A DNA stretch of 64,000 bases from Kordia periserrulae (GTDB taxonomy: Bacteria > Bacteroidota > Bacteroidia > Flavobacteriales > Flavobacteriaceae): the NCBI RefSeq assembly GCF_003054265.1, contig NZ_QBKT01000008.1, positions 1 through 64,000 of the forward strand, given 5' to 3'. A program made the position numbers and the translations under genes. The first letter of the stretch is position 1. Each line of letters begins with the position of its first letter. Shown here piece by piece: positions 45,083 to 53,945 of the stretch. A model generated the notes under the pieces. That model worked only from the letters and a program-made list of their open reading frames with translations, ran no database searches and was not told the origin of the DNA.

Positions 45083-46444
45083 TTGTACGCAATAGTAGAC
45101 ATAGAAACCACTGGTGGAAAATATAATGAAGAAGGAATTACTGAGATTGCAATTTATAAATTTGACGGTCATGAAATCGTAGATCAGTTTATAAGTTTGG
45201 TAAATCCAGAACGTGAAATTCAGCCATTTGTGGTGAATTTGACCGGAATTAATAATAAAATGCTGCGCGATGCACCAAAATTCTACGAAATTGCCAAACG
45301 CGTTGTCGAAATTACGGAAGATTGCATTATTGTAGCGCACAATGCTAGTTTTGATTACCGAATTTTACAAACAGAATTCAAACGTCTCGGTTTTGAATAC
45401 AAACGCAAATCTTTGTGTACAGTAGAACTTTCTCAAAAACTACTTCCAGAAATGGAATCGTACAAACTTGGAAAGTTGGTCAGAGCCTTGGGCATTCCGA
45501 TGAGTGACCGACATAGAGCTTCTGGCGATGCATTAGCGACGGTGAAATTGTTTCAATTGTTGTTAGATAGAGATTCTGAAAAAAATATTATTCAACAAGC
45601 TGTTAAATCAGAGATCAAAAAGAAAGTCGCGACGCGCTTGTTGGATATGCTTGAAACCTTACCTTCTGAGACTGGTGTGTATTATATTCACAATGCCAAA
45701 GGTGATATTATTTATATTGGAAAAAGCAGAAACATCAAAAAACGCGTCAATCAACACTTTACAGGCACAAATAACAAGTCAAAAAAGATTCAAAAACAAG
45801 TCGCCGCAGTTACTTTTGAGCGTACAGGAAGTGAACTCGTAGCGTTGTTGAAAGAAAGTGAAGAAATTAAGCGTAAAAAACCCATGTACAATCGCGCACA
45901 GCGAGGCAATATTTTTCAATTTGCTATGACTTCGTATGTAGACGATTATGGTTATATCGGATTTCGTATTTGCAAAGCAGATGCTCGAAAAAAATACATT
46001 ACCACGTTTACCAATATGTCGCAAGCCAAACATGTGATGTTTAAATTGACGGAAGAATTTCAACTCTGTCAAAAAATTAACGAGTTGCATTCTACCAAAA
46101 ATAACTGTTTTCAATATACCATTAATGAATGTCATGGCGCCTGTATTCAAAAAGAAGCGCCTGAAAGTTATAACGAACGTGCGCAACAAGCGATTGACAA
46201 GTACAGTTACACAAACAAAAATATGTTGATTATTGATCGTGGGCGTCATCACGATGAACGCAGCGCTATTTTGATTGAAAATGGCGAATACAAAGGCTTT
46301 GGATTTTATAGCTTAAATTATCAAATCACGAACAAAAGTGTGCTGAAAACCATCATTACACCGATGCAAAACAATCGTGATGTGCAACATATTATTCAAA
46401 GTTTTCTTCGACGCAAAAACAGGCTAAAAATTATTACACTTTAA
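45083..46444 (+). CDS. DEDDh exonuclease fused to a GIY-YIG (UvrC/Cho-like) endonuclease
   Basis: A 453-residue two-domain nuclease. Residues 1-170 are a DnaQ-like 3'-5' exonuclease: VDIETTGG (Asp6, Glu8), HNASFDYRIL and HRASGDALAT with the catalytic His and Asp. Residues about 190-270 are a GIY-YIG domain: TGVYYIHNAKGDIIYIGKSRNIKKRV. The rest resembles the UvrC N-terminal half (CHGACIQKEAPE). Such fusions are found widely in bacteria and may take part in DNA repair. The start is TTG at 45083; a TAA stop lies 18 bases upstream in frame, so no ATG can serve. Confidence 0.92.
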   Translation: MYAIVDIETTGGKYNEEGITEIAIYKFDGHEIVDQFISLVNPEREIQPFVVNLTGINNKMLRDAPKFYEIAKRVVEITEDCIIVAHNASFDYRILQTEFKRLGFEYKRKSLCTVELSQKLLPEMESYKLGKLVRALGIPMSDRHRASGDALATVKLFQLLLDRDSEKNIIQQAVKSEIKKKVATRLLDMLETLPSETGVYYIHNAKGDIIYIGKSRNIKKRVNQHFTGTNNKSKKIQKQVAAVTFERTGSELVALLKESEEIKRKKPMYNRAQRGNIFQFAMTSYVDDYGYIGFRICKADARKKYITTFTNMSQAKHVMFKLTEEFQLCQKINELHSTKNNCFQYTINECHGACIQKEAPESYNERAQQAIDKYSYTNKNMLIIDRGRHHDERSAILIENGEYKGFGFYSLNYQITNKSVLKTIITPMQNNRDVQHIIQSFLRRKNRLKIITL

Positions 46445-46467
46445 ATACCTAATTATAGTACTTTTTT

Positions 46468-48432
46468 ATGAAACCGATTACCACTTTAGTTACCATTTTA
46501 TGTGCCGTTTTTATGTACGGACAAAACCCAATGAGCGTTAAGTTTAACAGAGTTTCTCCAAAGGAACTTTCCATGACAAGCTACGCAAAAGATCTTAAAG
46601 CACATGCTGTAGTGCTTGAAGAATACGGTGAGTGCTACTTTGAAGTAATGAATGATCAGTATTTTATTATTAAGCATTACTATGTTAAAATTAAAATTTT
46701 AGACAAACAAGGCATTGAAGAAGTTTCCAATATTCAAATTCCGTTTTACAAAGGCAAAAATGCTTTTGAAGTCATCAAAAATATCAAAGCTATCACACAC
46801 AATCCGGGCGAAACTGATGAGTTGGAAAGTGATCAAATATTTTCCGTAGATATCAATAAATATTACGGCGAAAAGCGATTTACATTTCCAAATGTGAAAG
46901 CAGGAAGCGTCCTTGAATATCAATATACGCTTGAATCTCCTTTTTATTTCAATTTTGAAGGATGGGATTTTCAGTCGAATATTCCGAAAATATACAGTGA
47001 ATTTAGTGCTAAAATTCCAGCCAATTTTAGATACAATCGTACCTTGAAAGGTTTTCAAAAATTAGATGTCAACAGTGCCAAAGTAGAAAAAGGATGTTTC
47101 AGAGTTGCTGGAGTTCTTGGTCGTGCCGACTGTGAAGTGCTAAAATATGCCATGAAAGATATTCCTGCGTTTCACGATGAATCGTTTATGCTATCTAGAA
47201 ATAATTATTTGTCTAAAATTGCCTTTGAATTATCAGAAGAAGTTTTATATAGTGGTGGAAAAAATGTGTACACCAAAACTTGGAAAGCCGTTGATAAGGA
47301 AATGCGAAAAGACAAAGATATTGGAGCGCAAGTACGTAAGAATACCTTCTTTAAAAATCAGCTTCCTGATGAAATTTTAGATATTTCTTCTGAATTGGAA
47401 AAAGCGCGACGCATTTATGAGTTTATCAAAAATCATTATACGTGGAATGGCGAATACGGATTGTTTGGCGATGCCAACGTGCGACAAGCGTTTCAAGACA
47501 AAACTGGAAATGTAGCAGAAGTCAATCTTTCGTTAATCAATAGCTTATTGGCAGCTGATATTAAGACCGAAACCGTCATGTTATCGACACGAGCGAAAGG
47601 ATTGCCTACACAGAAACATCCTGTGATGTCTGACTTCAACTATTTGATTGCCAAAGTGACGATTGGCAAAGAAACCTTTCTGTTAGACGCTACTGAAAAA
47701 ATGCTTTCTTTTGGTTTGTTGCCGCTTCGCGCACTCAATTACAACGGTCGTGCGATGGATTTTAAAAATCCGAGTTATTGGTTTACCATCACACCGTATC
47801 AACAAAATCGTCAAAATACGACCTTGACAATTACAGTAGATGAAGATGGAGTTGCCAAAGGAAAACTTTCGCAAAACAATACAGGATATCTTGCCTACGA
47901 AAAGCGAGCTGAATTGGCGGAGCAAGGTTCCGATGCGTATTTGGATGATTTTGAAAATAGTATGCCATTCTTAGAAGTTACTGATTATGAGGTTAGTGAA
48001 CGACTTGATGCTGAAAAGCCTATCAAAGAAATGTTTACGTTAGAGTTTGACGAAGAATTTTCAGATGGTGAAACTTTTATAGATCCGTTTTTCTTGAAAA
48101 ATTTCTCAAAAAATCCATTTCAGCTAGAAGCGCGACAATATCCCGTAGATTTTGCTTTTTCACGTGTGTACACGACTCGTTTTTTACTATCGATTCCATC
48201 AAATTTTGAGTTTACAGACATTCCTGAAAACCAGAATTTTACGTTGGCAAACGGAAAAGCGGTTTGTGGTATCAAAACTATTCAGCAAGGTGCACAGTTA
48301 AACTTATCTTTTAAACTCATTCTTAATAATTATTATTACGAAGCAGAAGAATATCAAGAATTAAAAGATTTTTTTGCGAAACTTTCCATTCTTCAAAAAA
48401 ATACGCGAATCGGTATTAAAAAGAAATTGTAG
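46468..48432 (+). CDS. DUF3857/transglutaminase-like secreted protein (paralogue 1), active-site Cys lost
   Basis: A 654-residue protein with a signal peptide (ending FMYGQ). The N-terminal DUF3857 domain is seen around HAVVLEEYGECYFEV and VKAGSVLEYQYTLESPFYF. The central transglutaminase-like fold runs from about residue 300 to 420 and a DUF3858-type end follows. At the place of the catalytic Cys it reads GNVAEVNL, the catalytic His is Tyr in DFNYLIAKV, and only Asp remains (LLDATEK). It is therefore probably a non-catalytic scaffold or binding protein. It is followed 15 bases later by a full-length paralogue. It starts 23 bases after the nuclease gene and may share its transcript. Confidence 0.88.
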   Translation: MKPITTLVTILCAVFMYGQNPMSVKFNRVSPKELSMTSYAKDLKAHAVVLEEYGECYFEVMNDQYFIIKHYYVKIKILDKQGIEEVSNIQIPFYKGKNAFEVIKNIKAITHNPGETDELESDQIFSVDINKYYGEKRFTFPNVKAGSVLEYQYTLESPFYFNFEGWDFQSNIPKIYSEFSAKIPANFRYNRTLKGFQKLDVNSAKVEKGCFRVAGVLGRADCEVLKYAMKDIPAFHDESFMLSRNNYLSKIAFELSEEVLYSGGKNVYTKTWKAVDKEMRKDKDIGAQVRKNTFFKNQLPDEILDISSELEKARRIYEFIKNHYTWNGEYGLFGDANVRQAFQDKTGNVAEVNLSLINSLLAADIKTETVMLSTRAKGLPTQKHPVMSDFNYLIAKVTIGKETFLLDATEKMLSFGLLPLRALNYNGRAMDFKNPSYWFTITPYQQNRQNTTLTITVDEDGVAKGKLSQNNTGYLAYEKRAELAEQGSDAYLDDFENSMPFLEVTDYEVSERLDAEKPIKEMFTLEFDEEFSDGETFIDPFFLKNFSKNPFQLEARQYPVDFAFSRVYTTRFLLSIPSNFEFTDIPENQNFTLANGKAVCGIKTIQQGAQLNLSFKLILNNYYYEAEEYQELKDFFAKLSILQKNTRIGIKKKL

Positions 48433-48447
48433 TAATTTTTCAGAGAG

Positions 48448-50415
48448 ATGAAATATTTATTTGTATCTATTTTTTGTTTGATATTCTTACAGACTTTTGG
48501 ACAAAATCCACTTGAAGACCGATTTCATAAAGTATCCAGCCGTGAGCTAACGATGGAAACCTATTCGAAAGACCTGAATGCTGTTGCGGTTGTGTTGGAT
48601 GAGCAAGGAAAAAAAACGTTTGAATTTGTACCTGAAGCAAACGATATTTATACAACGCTTCATTATTATTCAAAAATTAAGATTCTAAAAGCGGAAGGTA
48701 TAGAGTACGCTAATATTGTAATTCCGTATGTAGGGCGAGAAACTATTATCAATATAAAAGCCGTTACGCACAATACTGATGGTACTACTGATTTTGATAC
48801 GAGTCAAATTATTCATGATGAAATTTCAGATGGTAGTAAAGAGCTGAAAATTTTATTGCCTAATGTAAAAGTGGGAAGTGTTATTGAATATCAATACAGT
48901 CTTGTATCGCCGTATGCGTATGCATTTCGTCCTTGGATGTTTCAATCGACGATTCCTAAAGTTCGTTCAGAGTTTAATGCAAAAATTCCATCAAATTATA
49001 GATTCTTAAGAACGCTCAAAGGAAATTTGAGTCTGGATGTGAATACTGCTTTTCCGCTAAAAAATTGCTTTACAATTCCTGAATTGAAAGAAGCTGGCAC
49101 TTGTGAAGTATCGCGCTATGTTATGTTGAACGTACCTGCGTTTGATGAAGAAAATTTTTCATTGTCTTACGAAAACTACATCGCTAGAATAGAATTTAAA
49201 CTCGTAGAATACAAAAGCTTTCGCATTTTTGGCATTGGAAGTTATGGGTTTATTGATACTTGGGAAAAGTTTGATACCTCTATCATGGCAGATGATTTTA
49301 ATATAAAGTCCATCCTAAAAAAGAACATGTTTAAAAGTTTCTTACCAAAAGAGTTGTTGACTATCGCACCAAGACTAGAAAAAGCACAAAAAATATATCA
49401 ATTCATTAGAGATCTTTACACGTGGAACGGTGAACTTGGTGGACTGGAAGACAATAATTTAAGGAAAGCCTTTCGAAACAAAAGTGGAAGTGTTTCAGAA
49501 ATCAACTTATCGCTGATGAGCGCTTTGCAAGCTGCAAATTTGCATGCAGAAGTCTTATTAGTTGCTACTAGAAATAGAAGCATTCCAACATTAGAATACC
49601 CTGAAATATCAGACTTTAATCACATGATAGTGAAAACAATTGTCGATGGAAAAGTTTACTTTTTAGATGCTACGGATAAAAATGCGCCTTTTGGGGTTTT
49701 ACCAGTAAAAGCTTTAAATTATAAAGGAAGAGCACTTGATTTTGTTGCGGAAAGCTATTGGGAAACCATCACTCCATATCCAATAAATAAGTTTACCACA
49801 TCAGTCAGTATGAAACTTGAAGAAGACGGCACTATTAAAGGACAATTTCAAAATGCTTCTACAGGACATATTGCACTGAATTATAGAACGCTAAAAGACA
49901 GTACAACTACTAAAGACTATTTAAATAGTATTGAAAGTGAGTACGAAAACCTTGAAATTACGGATTACAAATTAGTTGATAAAGAAACAGCAGAACTTCC
50001 TCTAAAAGAATCCTTTACCTTTGAAATTGATAAAGAATTTACCAATACAACTTTGTTTTTAGATCCTTTTGTCTATAAAATATTTCCAAAAAATCCGTTT
50101 ACGCTTCAAAAACGAGAATATCCTGTAGACTTTGCCTATCCAAGATTTTACACTACTCGTTTTATGATATCGCTTCCTGAAAAGTATGAATTTGAAAGCA
50201 TTCCTAAAAATCAAATACGTGAATTGGACGGAAAAAAAGCCGTTTACCAACTCACAACCTTACAAAAAAACGAAAATCTCACCTTGACTTTTACACTATT
50301 AATCAATCATTTTCATTTTGTTACAGAAGAATATGAAGTATTAAAGTCTTTTTTTAGAGATGTTGTTAAAATTCAAAAAAATACGCTTTTAACTATTAAG
50401 AAAAAGAATTCCTAA
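48448..50415 (+). CDS. DUF3857/transglutaminase-like secreted protein (paralogue 2), active-site Cys lost
   Basis: A 655-residue paralogue of the preceding gene with the same plan: signal peptide (ending FGQNP), DUF3857 domain (VKVGSVIEYQYSLVSPYAY), transglutaminase-like core, and C-terminal domain (NPFTLQKREYPVDFAYPRFYTTRF, close to NPFQLEARQYPVDFAFSRVYTTRF in paralogue 1). The Cys position reads GSVSEINL, while the His is kept (DFNHMIVKT), as is Asp (FLDATDK). A tandem duplication followed by divergence is evident. Role unknown; genes of this family often lie in polysaccharide or envelope contexts in Bacteroidota. Confidence 0.88.
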   Translation: MKYLFVSIFCLIFLQTFGQNPLEDRFHKVSSRELTMETYSKDLNAVAVVLDEQGKKTFEFVPEANDIYTTLHYYSKIKILKAEGIEYANIVIPYVGRETIINIKAVTHNTDGTTDFDTSQIIHDEISDGSKELKILLPNVKVGSVIEYQYSLVSPYAYAFRPWMFQSTIPKVRSEFNAKIPSNYRFLRTLKGNLSLDVNTAFPLKNCFTIPELKEAGTCEVSRYVMLNVPAFDEENFSLSYENYIARIEFKLVEYKSFRIFGIGSYGFIDTWEKFDTSIMADDFNIKSILKKNMFKSFLPKELLTIAPRLEKAQKIYQFIRDLYTWNGELGGLEDNNLRKAFRNKSGSVSEINLSLMSALQAANLHAEVLLVATRNRSIPTLEYPEISDFNHMIVKTIVDGKVYFLDATDKNAPFGVLPVKALNYKGRALDFVAESYWETITPYPINKFTTSVSMKLEEDGTIKGQFQNASTGHIALNYRTLKDSTTTKDYLNSIESEYENLEITDYKLVDKETAELPLKESFTFEIDKEFTNTTLFLDPFVYKIFPKNPFTLQKREYPVDFAYPRFYTTRFMISLPEKYEFESIPKNQIRELDGKKAVYQLTTLQKNENLTLTFTLLINHFHFVTEEYEVLKSFFRDVVKIQKNTLLTIKKKNS

Positions 50416-50435
50416 ATTAATAGTATTTTAGCAGT

Positions 50436-51266
50436 ATGGCAAAAGATTGGAAATCGAAACTTCACGAAATCATTTACGAAGCAGACACTAAAGAAGGAAA
50501 GCTGTTTGACGTCATTTTACTGATTTTAATTTTGGCAAGTATTGGCTTGGTCATGCTGGAAAGTGTAGAAGAGTTTGCGGAAAAACACGGCACTTTTCTG
50601 GATATTTCCGAATGGATTATCACCATTTTATTCACCATAGAATATTTTGCGCGTATCATTTCCATCAAAAAACCAACAAAATACATTTTTAGCTTTTACG
50701 GTTTGGTCGATTTGTTTTCTACCATTCCAAAATACCTATCCTTATTCATCGTTGGTTCGCAATCGCTCATTGCTTTACGCGCACTGCGATTGATGCGAAT
50801 TTTTAGAGTCTTAAAACTAGCGCGTTATATCGGCGAATCCAATAATATCATGCGCGCATTGAATGCCAGTAAGATAAAAATTGGCGTGTTTATCATGTTT
50901 ATTTTGATTTTATGCACCATTTTAGGCTCTGTGATGTATTTGATTGAAAGCGGCGAAGAAAGTGAATTTACCAGCATTCCGCGAAGTATTTATTGGGCAA
51001 TTGTAACGCTGACGACTGTCGGTTACGGAGATATTGCGCCATTGACTTCTTTGGGACAATTTATTGCCTCCATCATTATGATTTTGGGATATGGAATTAT
51101 TGCCGTTCCGACGGGAATTGTAACTGCCGAACTCGCAACGATGGACAAAGATGAAATTCATTTAAACACGCAATCGTGTCCGAATTGTGCGTCGTCAGGT
51201 CATAAAAACAACGCTGAATTTTGTTATAATTGTGGCGAAGCGTTACATCCAGAAGAAACCGATTAA
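50436..51266 (+). CDS. Voltage-gated-type potassium channel with C-terminal zinc ribbon
   Basis: A 276-residue inner-membrane channel. A six-helix voltage-sensor/pore plan is visible: S1 (LFDVILLILILASIGLVML), S4-like helix with repeated Arg (ALRALRLMRIFRVLKLARYIG), and selectivity filter TLTTVGYGD at about residue 193. After the last helix lies a four-cysteine zinc ribbon, CPNC ... FCYNC (about 248-266). It should pass potassium across the inner membrane; the ribbon could sense metal or bind a partner. A degenerate TATTTTAG box lies just before the start. MiaA follows with a nine-base gap. Confidence 0.93.
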   Translation: MAKDWKSKLHEIIYEADTKEGKLFDVILLILILASIGLVMLESVEEFAEKHGTFLDISEWIITILFTIEYFARIISIKKPTKYIFSFYGLVDLFSTIPKYLSLFIVGSQSLIALRALRLMRIFRVLKLARYIGESNNIMRALNASKIKIGVFIMFILILCTILGSVMYLIESGEESEFTSIPRSIYWAIVTLTTVGYGDIAPLTSLGQFIASIIMILGYGIIAVPTGIVTAELATMDKDEIHLNTQSCPNCASSGHKNNAEFCYNCGEALHPEETD

Positions 51267-51275
51267 TTTATTTTC

Positions 51276-52181
51276 ATGACGAATTATCTTATTTCTATTG
51301 TCGGCGCCACTGCGATTGGAAAAACGGCGTTGAGCATACAACTGGCGCAACATTTCAAAACCGAAATTATTTCTTGCGATTCCAGACAGTTTTTTAAAGA
51401 AATGAAAATTGGCACCGCTGTGCCTTCGGAAGAAGAACTAAATGCTGCAACACATCATTTTATTCAACATAAAAGTATTTTTGAGGAATATAATGTCGGA
51501 CAATTCGAAAAAGATGCCATTACCAAACTAGAAGAATTATTCAAAAAACACAATGTCGTCATTATGGTTGGCGGTAGCGGTTTGTATGTAGATGCTGTGG
51601 TTAAAGGCTTGGATGATTTTCCAAAAGTGGATCCTAAAATTCGAGAAAACTTGAATCAGCAATTGGAAACTGAAGGAATTGTTTCGTTACAAAAAATGCT
51701 ACAACAGCTTGATCCTGTGCATTATGAACGTGTTGCCTTGGAAAATCCGCATCGTTTGATACGTGCGCTGGAAATTTGTATTGGAAGTGGCAAACCGTAT
51801 TCTAGCTTTTTGAAAGATACGGCTGCGACACGAAATTTCACTACAATCAAGGTTGGTTTAACTGCTGAAAGAGAAACTGTGTACCATCGCATCAATCGTA
51901 GAGTGGATTTGATGATGGAAGCAGGTTTGTTGGAAGAAGCCAAAGCTTTGTATCCTCATAAATCGCTAAACGCCTTGCAAACGGTTGGCTATCGGGAACT
52001 TTTTGAATATTTTGATGGAAATTTTACGTTGGAATTCGCGATAAGCGAAATTAAAAAAAATACACGCCGTTTTGCCAAGCGACAAGGAACTTGGTTTCGA
52101 AGAGATGAAGAAACGTTGTGGTTTGATTATGAAGAAGATGTACAGCGGATTGTTGAGGGCATTGAAAAGAGACTTGTTTGA
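51276..52181 (+). CDS. miaA: tRNA dimethylallyltransferase
   Basis: Transfers a dimethylallyl group to A37 of tRNAs that read UNN codons. The 301-residue product has the P-loop VGATAIGKTALS, the substrate loop ISCDSRQFFKEMKIGTAVPS, HHFIQHKSI, GGSGLYVDAVVKGLD and the C-terminal KKNTRRFAKRQGTWFRRD for tRNA binding. All family landmarks are present and length is usual. A heptad repeat begins two bases after its stop codon. Confidence 0.97.
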   Translation: MTNYLISIVGATAIGKTALSIQLAQHFKTEIISCDSRQFFKEMKIGTAVPSEEELNAATHHFIQHKSIFEEYNVGQFEKDAITKLEELFKKHNVVIMVGGSGLYVDAVVKGLDDFPKVDPKIRENLNQQLETEGIVSLQKMLQQLDPVHYERVALENPHRLIRALEICIGSGKPYSSFLKDTAATRNFTTIKVGLTAERETVYHRINRRVDLMMEAGLLEEAKALYPHKSLNALQTVGYRELFEYFDGNFTLEFAISEIKKNTRRFAKRQGTWFRRDEETLWFDYEEDVQRIVEGIEKRLV

Positions 52182-52183
52182 TG

Positions 52184-52260
52184 TTGAATGTTGAATGTTG
52201 AATTTTGAATGTTGAATTTTGAATGTTGAATTTTGAATGTTGAATTTTGAATGTTCAATT
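52184..52260 (+). repeat. Tandem 7-bp repeat TTGAATG/TTGAATT, 11 units
   Basis: Eleven 7-base units follow the miaA stop codon directly: ten read TTGAATG or TTGAATT and alternate after the second; the last is TTCAATT. The alternation makes a 14-base super-unit. Reverse complement frames give only low-complexity peptides. Confidence 0.94.
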
Positions 52261-52371
52261 GTTGTAAACTACTAAGTATCAAAGGAGTTCTTGATACAAT
52301 TTTCTTCATTTCATTCCGAAAACCACTCGAACAGACGTTTTGAGTTTCAAATTCAAGTTCAGTTTCAAACC

Positions 52372-52508
52372 GTCACTTCGAGTGGATTTGTGCAACAATT
52401 TTGTATCGAGAAGTAGTTTGGAACTGTAATTTTAAATGTTGAATCGACGCATAAACCTCTAAACTCATAAACCAAAAAGAGCAACGCTTCGACAAGCTCA
52501 GCATAAAC
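52372..52508 (-). repeat. Composite intergenic repeat element, copy B (inverted relative to copy A)
   Basis: On the minus strand it reads GCTGAGCTTGTCGAAGCG, GGTTTATGAGTTTA, ATTCAACATTTAAAATT, CTTCTCGATACAAAATTG and CCACTCGAAGTGACG, the same parts and order as 36772-36930 on the plus strand. Adjacent bases 52533-52560 hold two copies of a 14-base word (CAAAAACCTAACA). The AT-rich gap it fills has no gene. Confidence 0.8.
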
Positions 52509-52571
52509 AAATCGACAAAAAACAACCCAACACCAAAAACCTAACATCAAAAACCTAACACCCAAAAAAGA

Positions 52572-53078
52572 ATGACCAAAGAAATCCAACAACTCGTAAA
52601 AAATTTAGAATTACTACCGCATCCCGAAGGCGGATTTTACAAAGAAGTATATCGCAGTGAAAAAATAATTGCAAAAGATGCCTTGCCTGATGATTTTTCA
52701 GGGAATCGCAGTTATTGTACGAGTATTTATTTTTTGTTGACTTCTGAGAATTTTTCTGCGTTTCATCGCATCAAACAAGATGAAATTTGGCATTTTTACG
52801 GTGGAAGTTCGTTGAGCGTACATGTAATTGACAAACAAGGAAAGTATACCGAACATAAGGTTGGGATGAATTTTAGTAGCGGAGAACAACCGCAATTAGT
52901 AGTTCCTGCAGGTTGTTGGTTCGCGTCAAGCGTTCCTCAAAAAGATTCGTATGCGTTTGTAGGTTGTACAGTTGCGCCAGGATTTGATTTTGACGATTTC
53001 GAATTGGCAAAACGAGAAGAATTACAAGAAATATACCCGCAACACGCAACTATTATCCATAGACTTACTAGAGCGTAA
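52572..53078 (+). CDS. DUF985 cupin-fold protein
   Basis: A 168-residue cytoplasmic beta-barrel protein. Family landmarks are LLPHPEGGFYKEVYRS, RSYCTSIYFLLTSENFSAFHRIKQDEIWHFY, VPAGCWFASSV and GCTVAPGFDFDDFELAKREEL. The family (yeast YML079w-like) has an epimerase-like cupin fold without an agreed reaction. It stands alone between two repeat-rich gaps. Length is normal. Confidence 0.93.
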   Translation: MTKEIQQLVKNLELLPHPEGGFYKEVYRSEKIIAKDALPDDFSGNRSYCTSIYFLLTSENFSAFHRIKQDEIWHFYGGSSLSVHVIDKQGKYTEHKVGMNFSSGEQPQLVVPAGCWFASSVPQKDSYAFVGCTVAPGFDFDDFELAKREELQEIYPQHATIIHRLTRA

Positions 53079-53164
53079 ACTACTTAGGGACGAGCCTACT
53101 GAGCATTCAGAGGAAACGATTAGCTAGCATTAGAGTATTCAGACGACTATCCATCAAATGAAAA

Positions 53165-53186
53165 AGTCGACGTTCGGGTGCCGACT
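53165..53186 (-). terminator. Probable terminator of the response-regulator operon
   Basis: Stem AGTCG/CGACT (53165-53169 with 53182-53186), possibly extended inside, followed on the minus strand by five T; 41 bases after the stop codon. Confidence 0.55.
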
Positions 53187-53226
53187 ATGTTTTCAATTGT
53201 TTTTAGGGGAATAAATGACTTCGCTT

Positions 53227-53940
53227 CTACTCTGCTTTGTTCTTTATTACCAATCTAAATCCTTCTCCGTGAATGTTTAAGATTTCTACGTCTTCATCTC
53301 TTTTTAAATACTTACGTAGTTTGGCAATATATACATCCATTGACCTAGAAGTGAAATAGTTATCATCTCTCCAAATCTTAGTTAAGGCGAGTTCTCTTGG
53401 CATTAAATCATTTTCATGCAAGGCTAACAAACGCAATAATTCATTTTCTTTTGGCGATAATTTTATTGGTTCTTCCTCGTCAAAGGTTAAGAAACGTAGT
53501 TTTGAGTTTAAGCTGAATCGCCCAATTTCAAACTCGAATTGTTTGCTGTCGGCCACTGAATCGGATGTTTTGCGTTGCATTATTGCTTTAATTTTCATCA
53601 ATAATACTTCAGAGTCGAAAGGTTTGTTTAAGTAGTCGTCTGCGCCTACTTTGTATCCTTTCATCACATCTTCTTTCAATGCTTTTGCGGTTAAGAAAAT
53701 GATAGGAACTTCGGTGTTTTTTTCACGAATTTCTTTTGCTAATGTAAAACCATCTTTATACGGCATCATGACGTCAAGAATACAAAGGTCGAAATTGTCT
53801 TTTTTGAATTTCTCAAAGCCTTCCATTCCGTTTTTTGCATGAACAACGTCATAATCGTTCATTGATAGATAGTCTTTCAATACAGTTCCAAAATTCGGAT
53901 CATCTTCTACTAATAAAATTTTTTTGTTTTGAATCTCCAT
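53227..53940 (-). CDS. OmpR-family response regulator (RprY-like)
   Basis: A 237-residue DNA-binding regulator. The receiver domain has the acidic pocket VEDD (Asp13/Asp14), phospho-acceptor Asp56 (CILDVMMPYKDG), Thr in IIFLTAKA and Lys in LNKPFD. The winged-helix output domain has LSPKENELLRLLALHENDLMPRELAL and SRSMDVYIAKLRKYL. It is encoded five bases after its kinase. The pair resembles RprX/RprY of Bacteroides, which affects envelope and redox or stress functions; the stimulus here is unknown. Confidence 0.95.
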   Translation of the reverse strand: MEIQNKKILLVEDDPNFGTVLKDYLSMNDYDVVHAKNGMEGFEKFKKDNFDLCILDVMMPYKDGFTLAKEIREKNTEVPIIFLTAKALKEDVMKGYKVGADDYLNKPFDSEVLLMKIKAIMQRKTSDSVADSKQFEFEIGRFSLNSKLRFLTFDEEEPIKLSPKENELLRLLALHENDLMPRELALTKIWRDDNYFTSRSMDVYIAKLRKYLKRDEDVEILNIHGEGFRLVIKNKAE

Positions 53941-53945
53941 GTTAG

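Noticed and set aside
53079-53164. Possible small RNA or tRNA-like sequence downstream of the cupin gene
   Set aside because: Mixed-base composition with two loosely similar parts, but no cloverleaf, promoter or conserved motif could be found.
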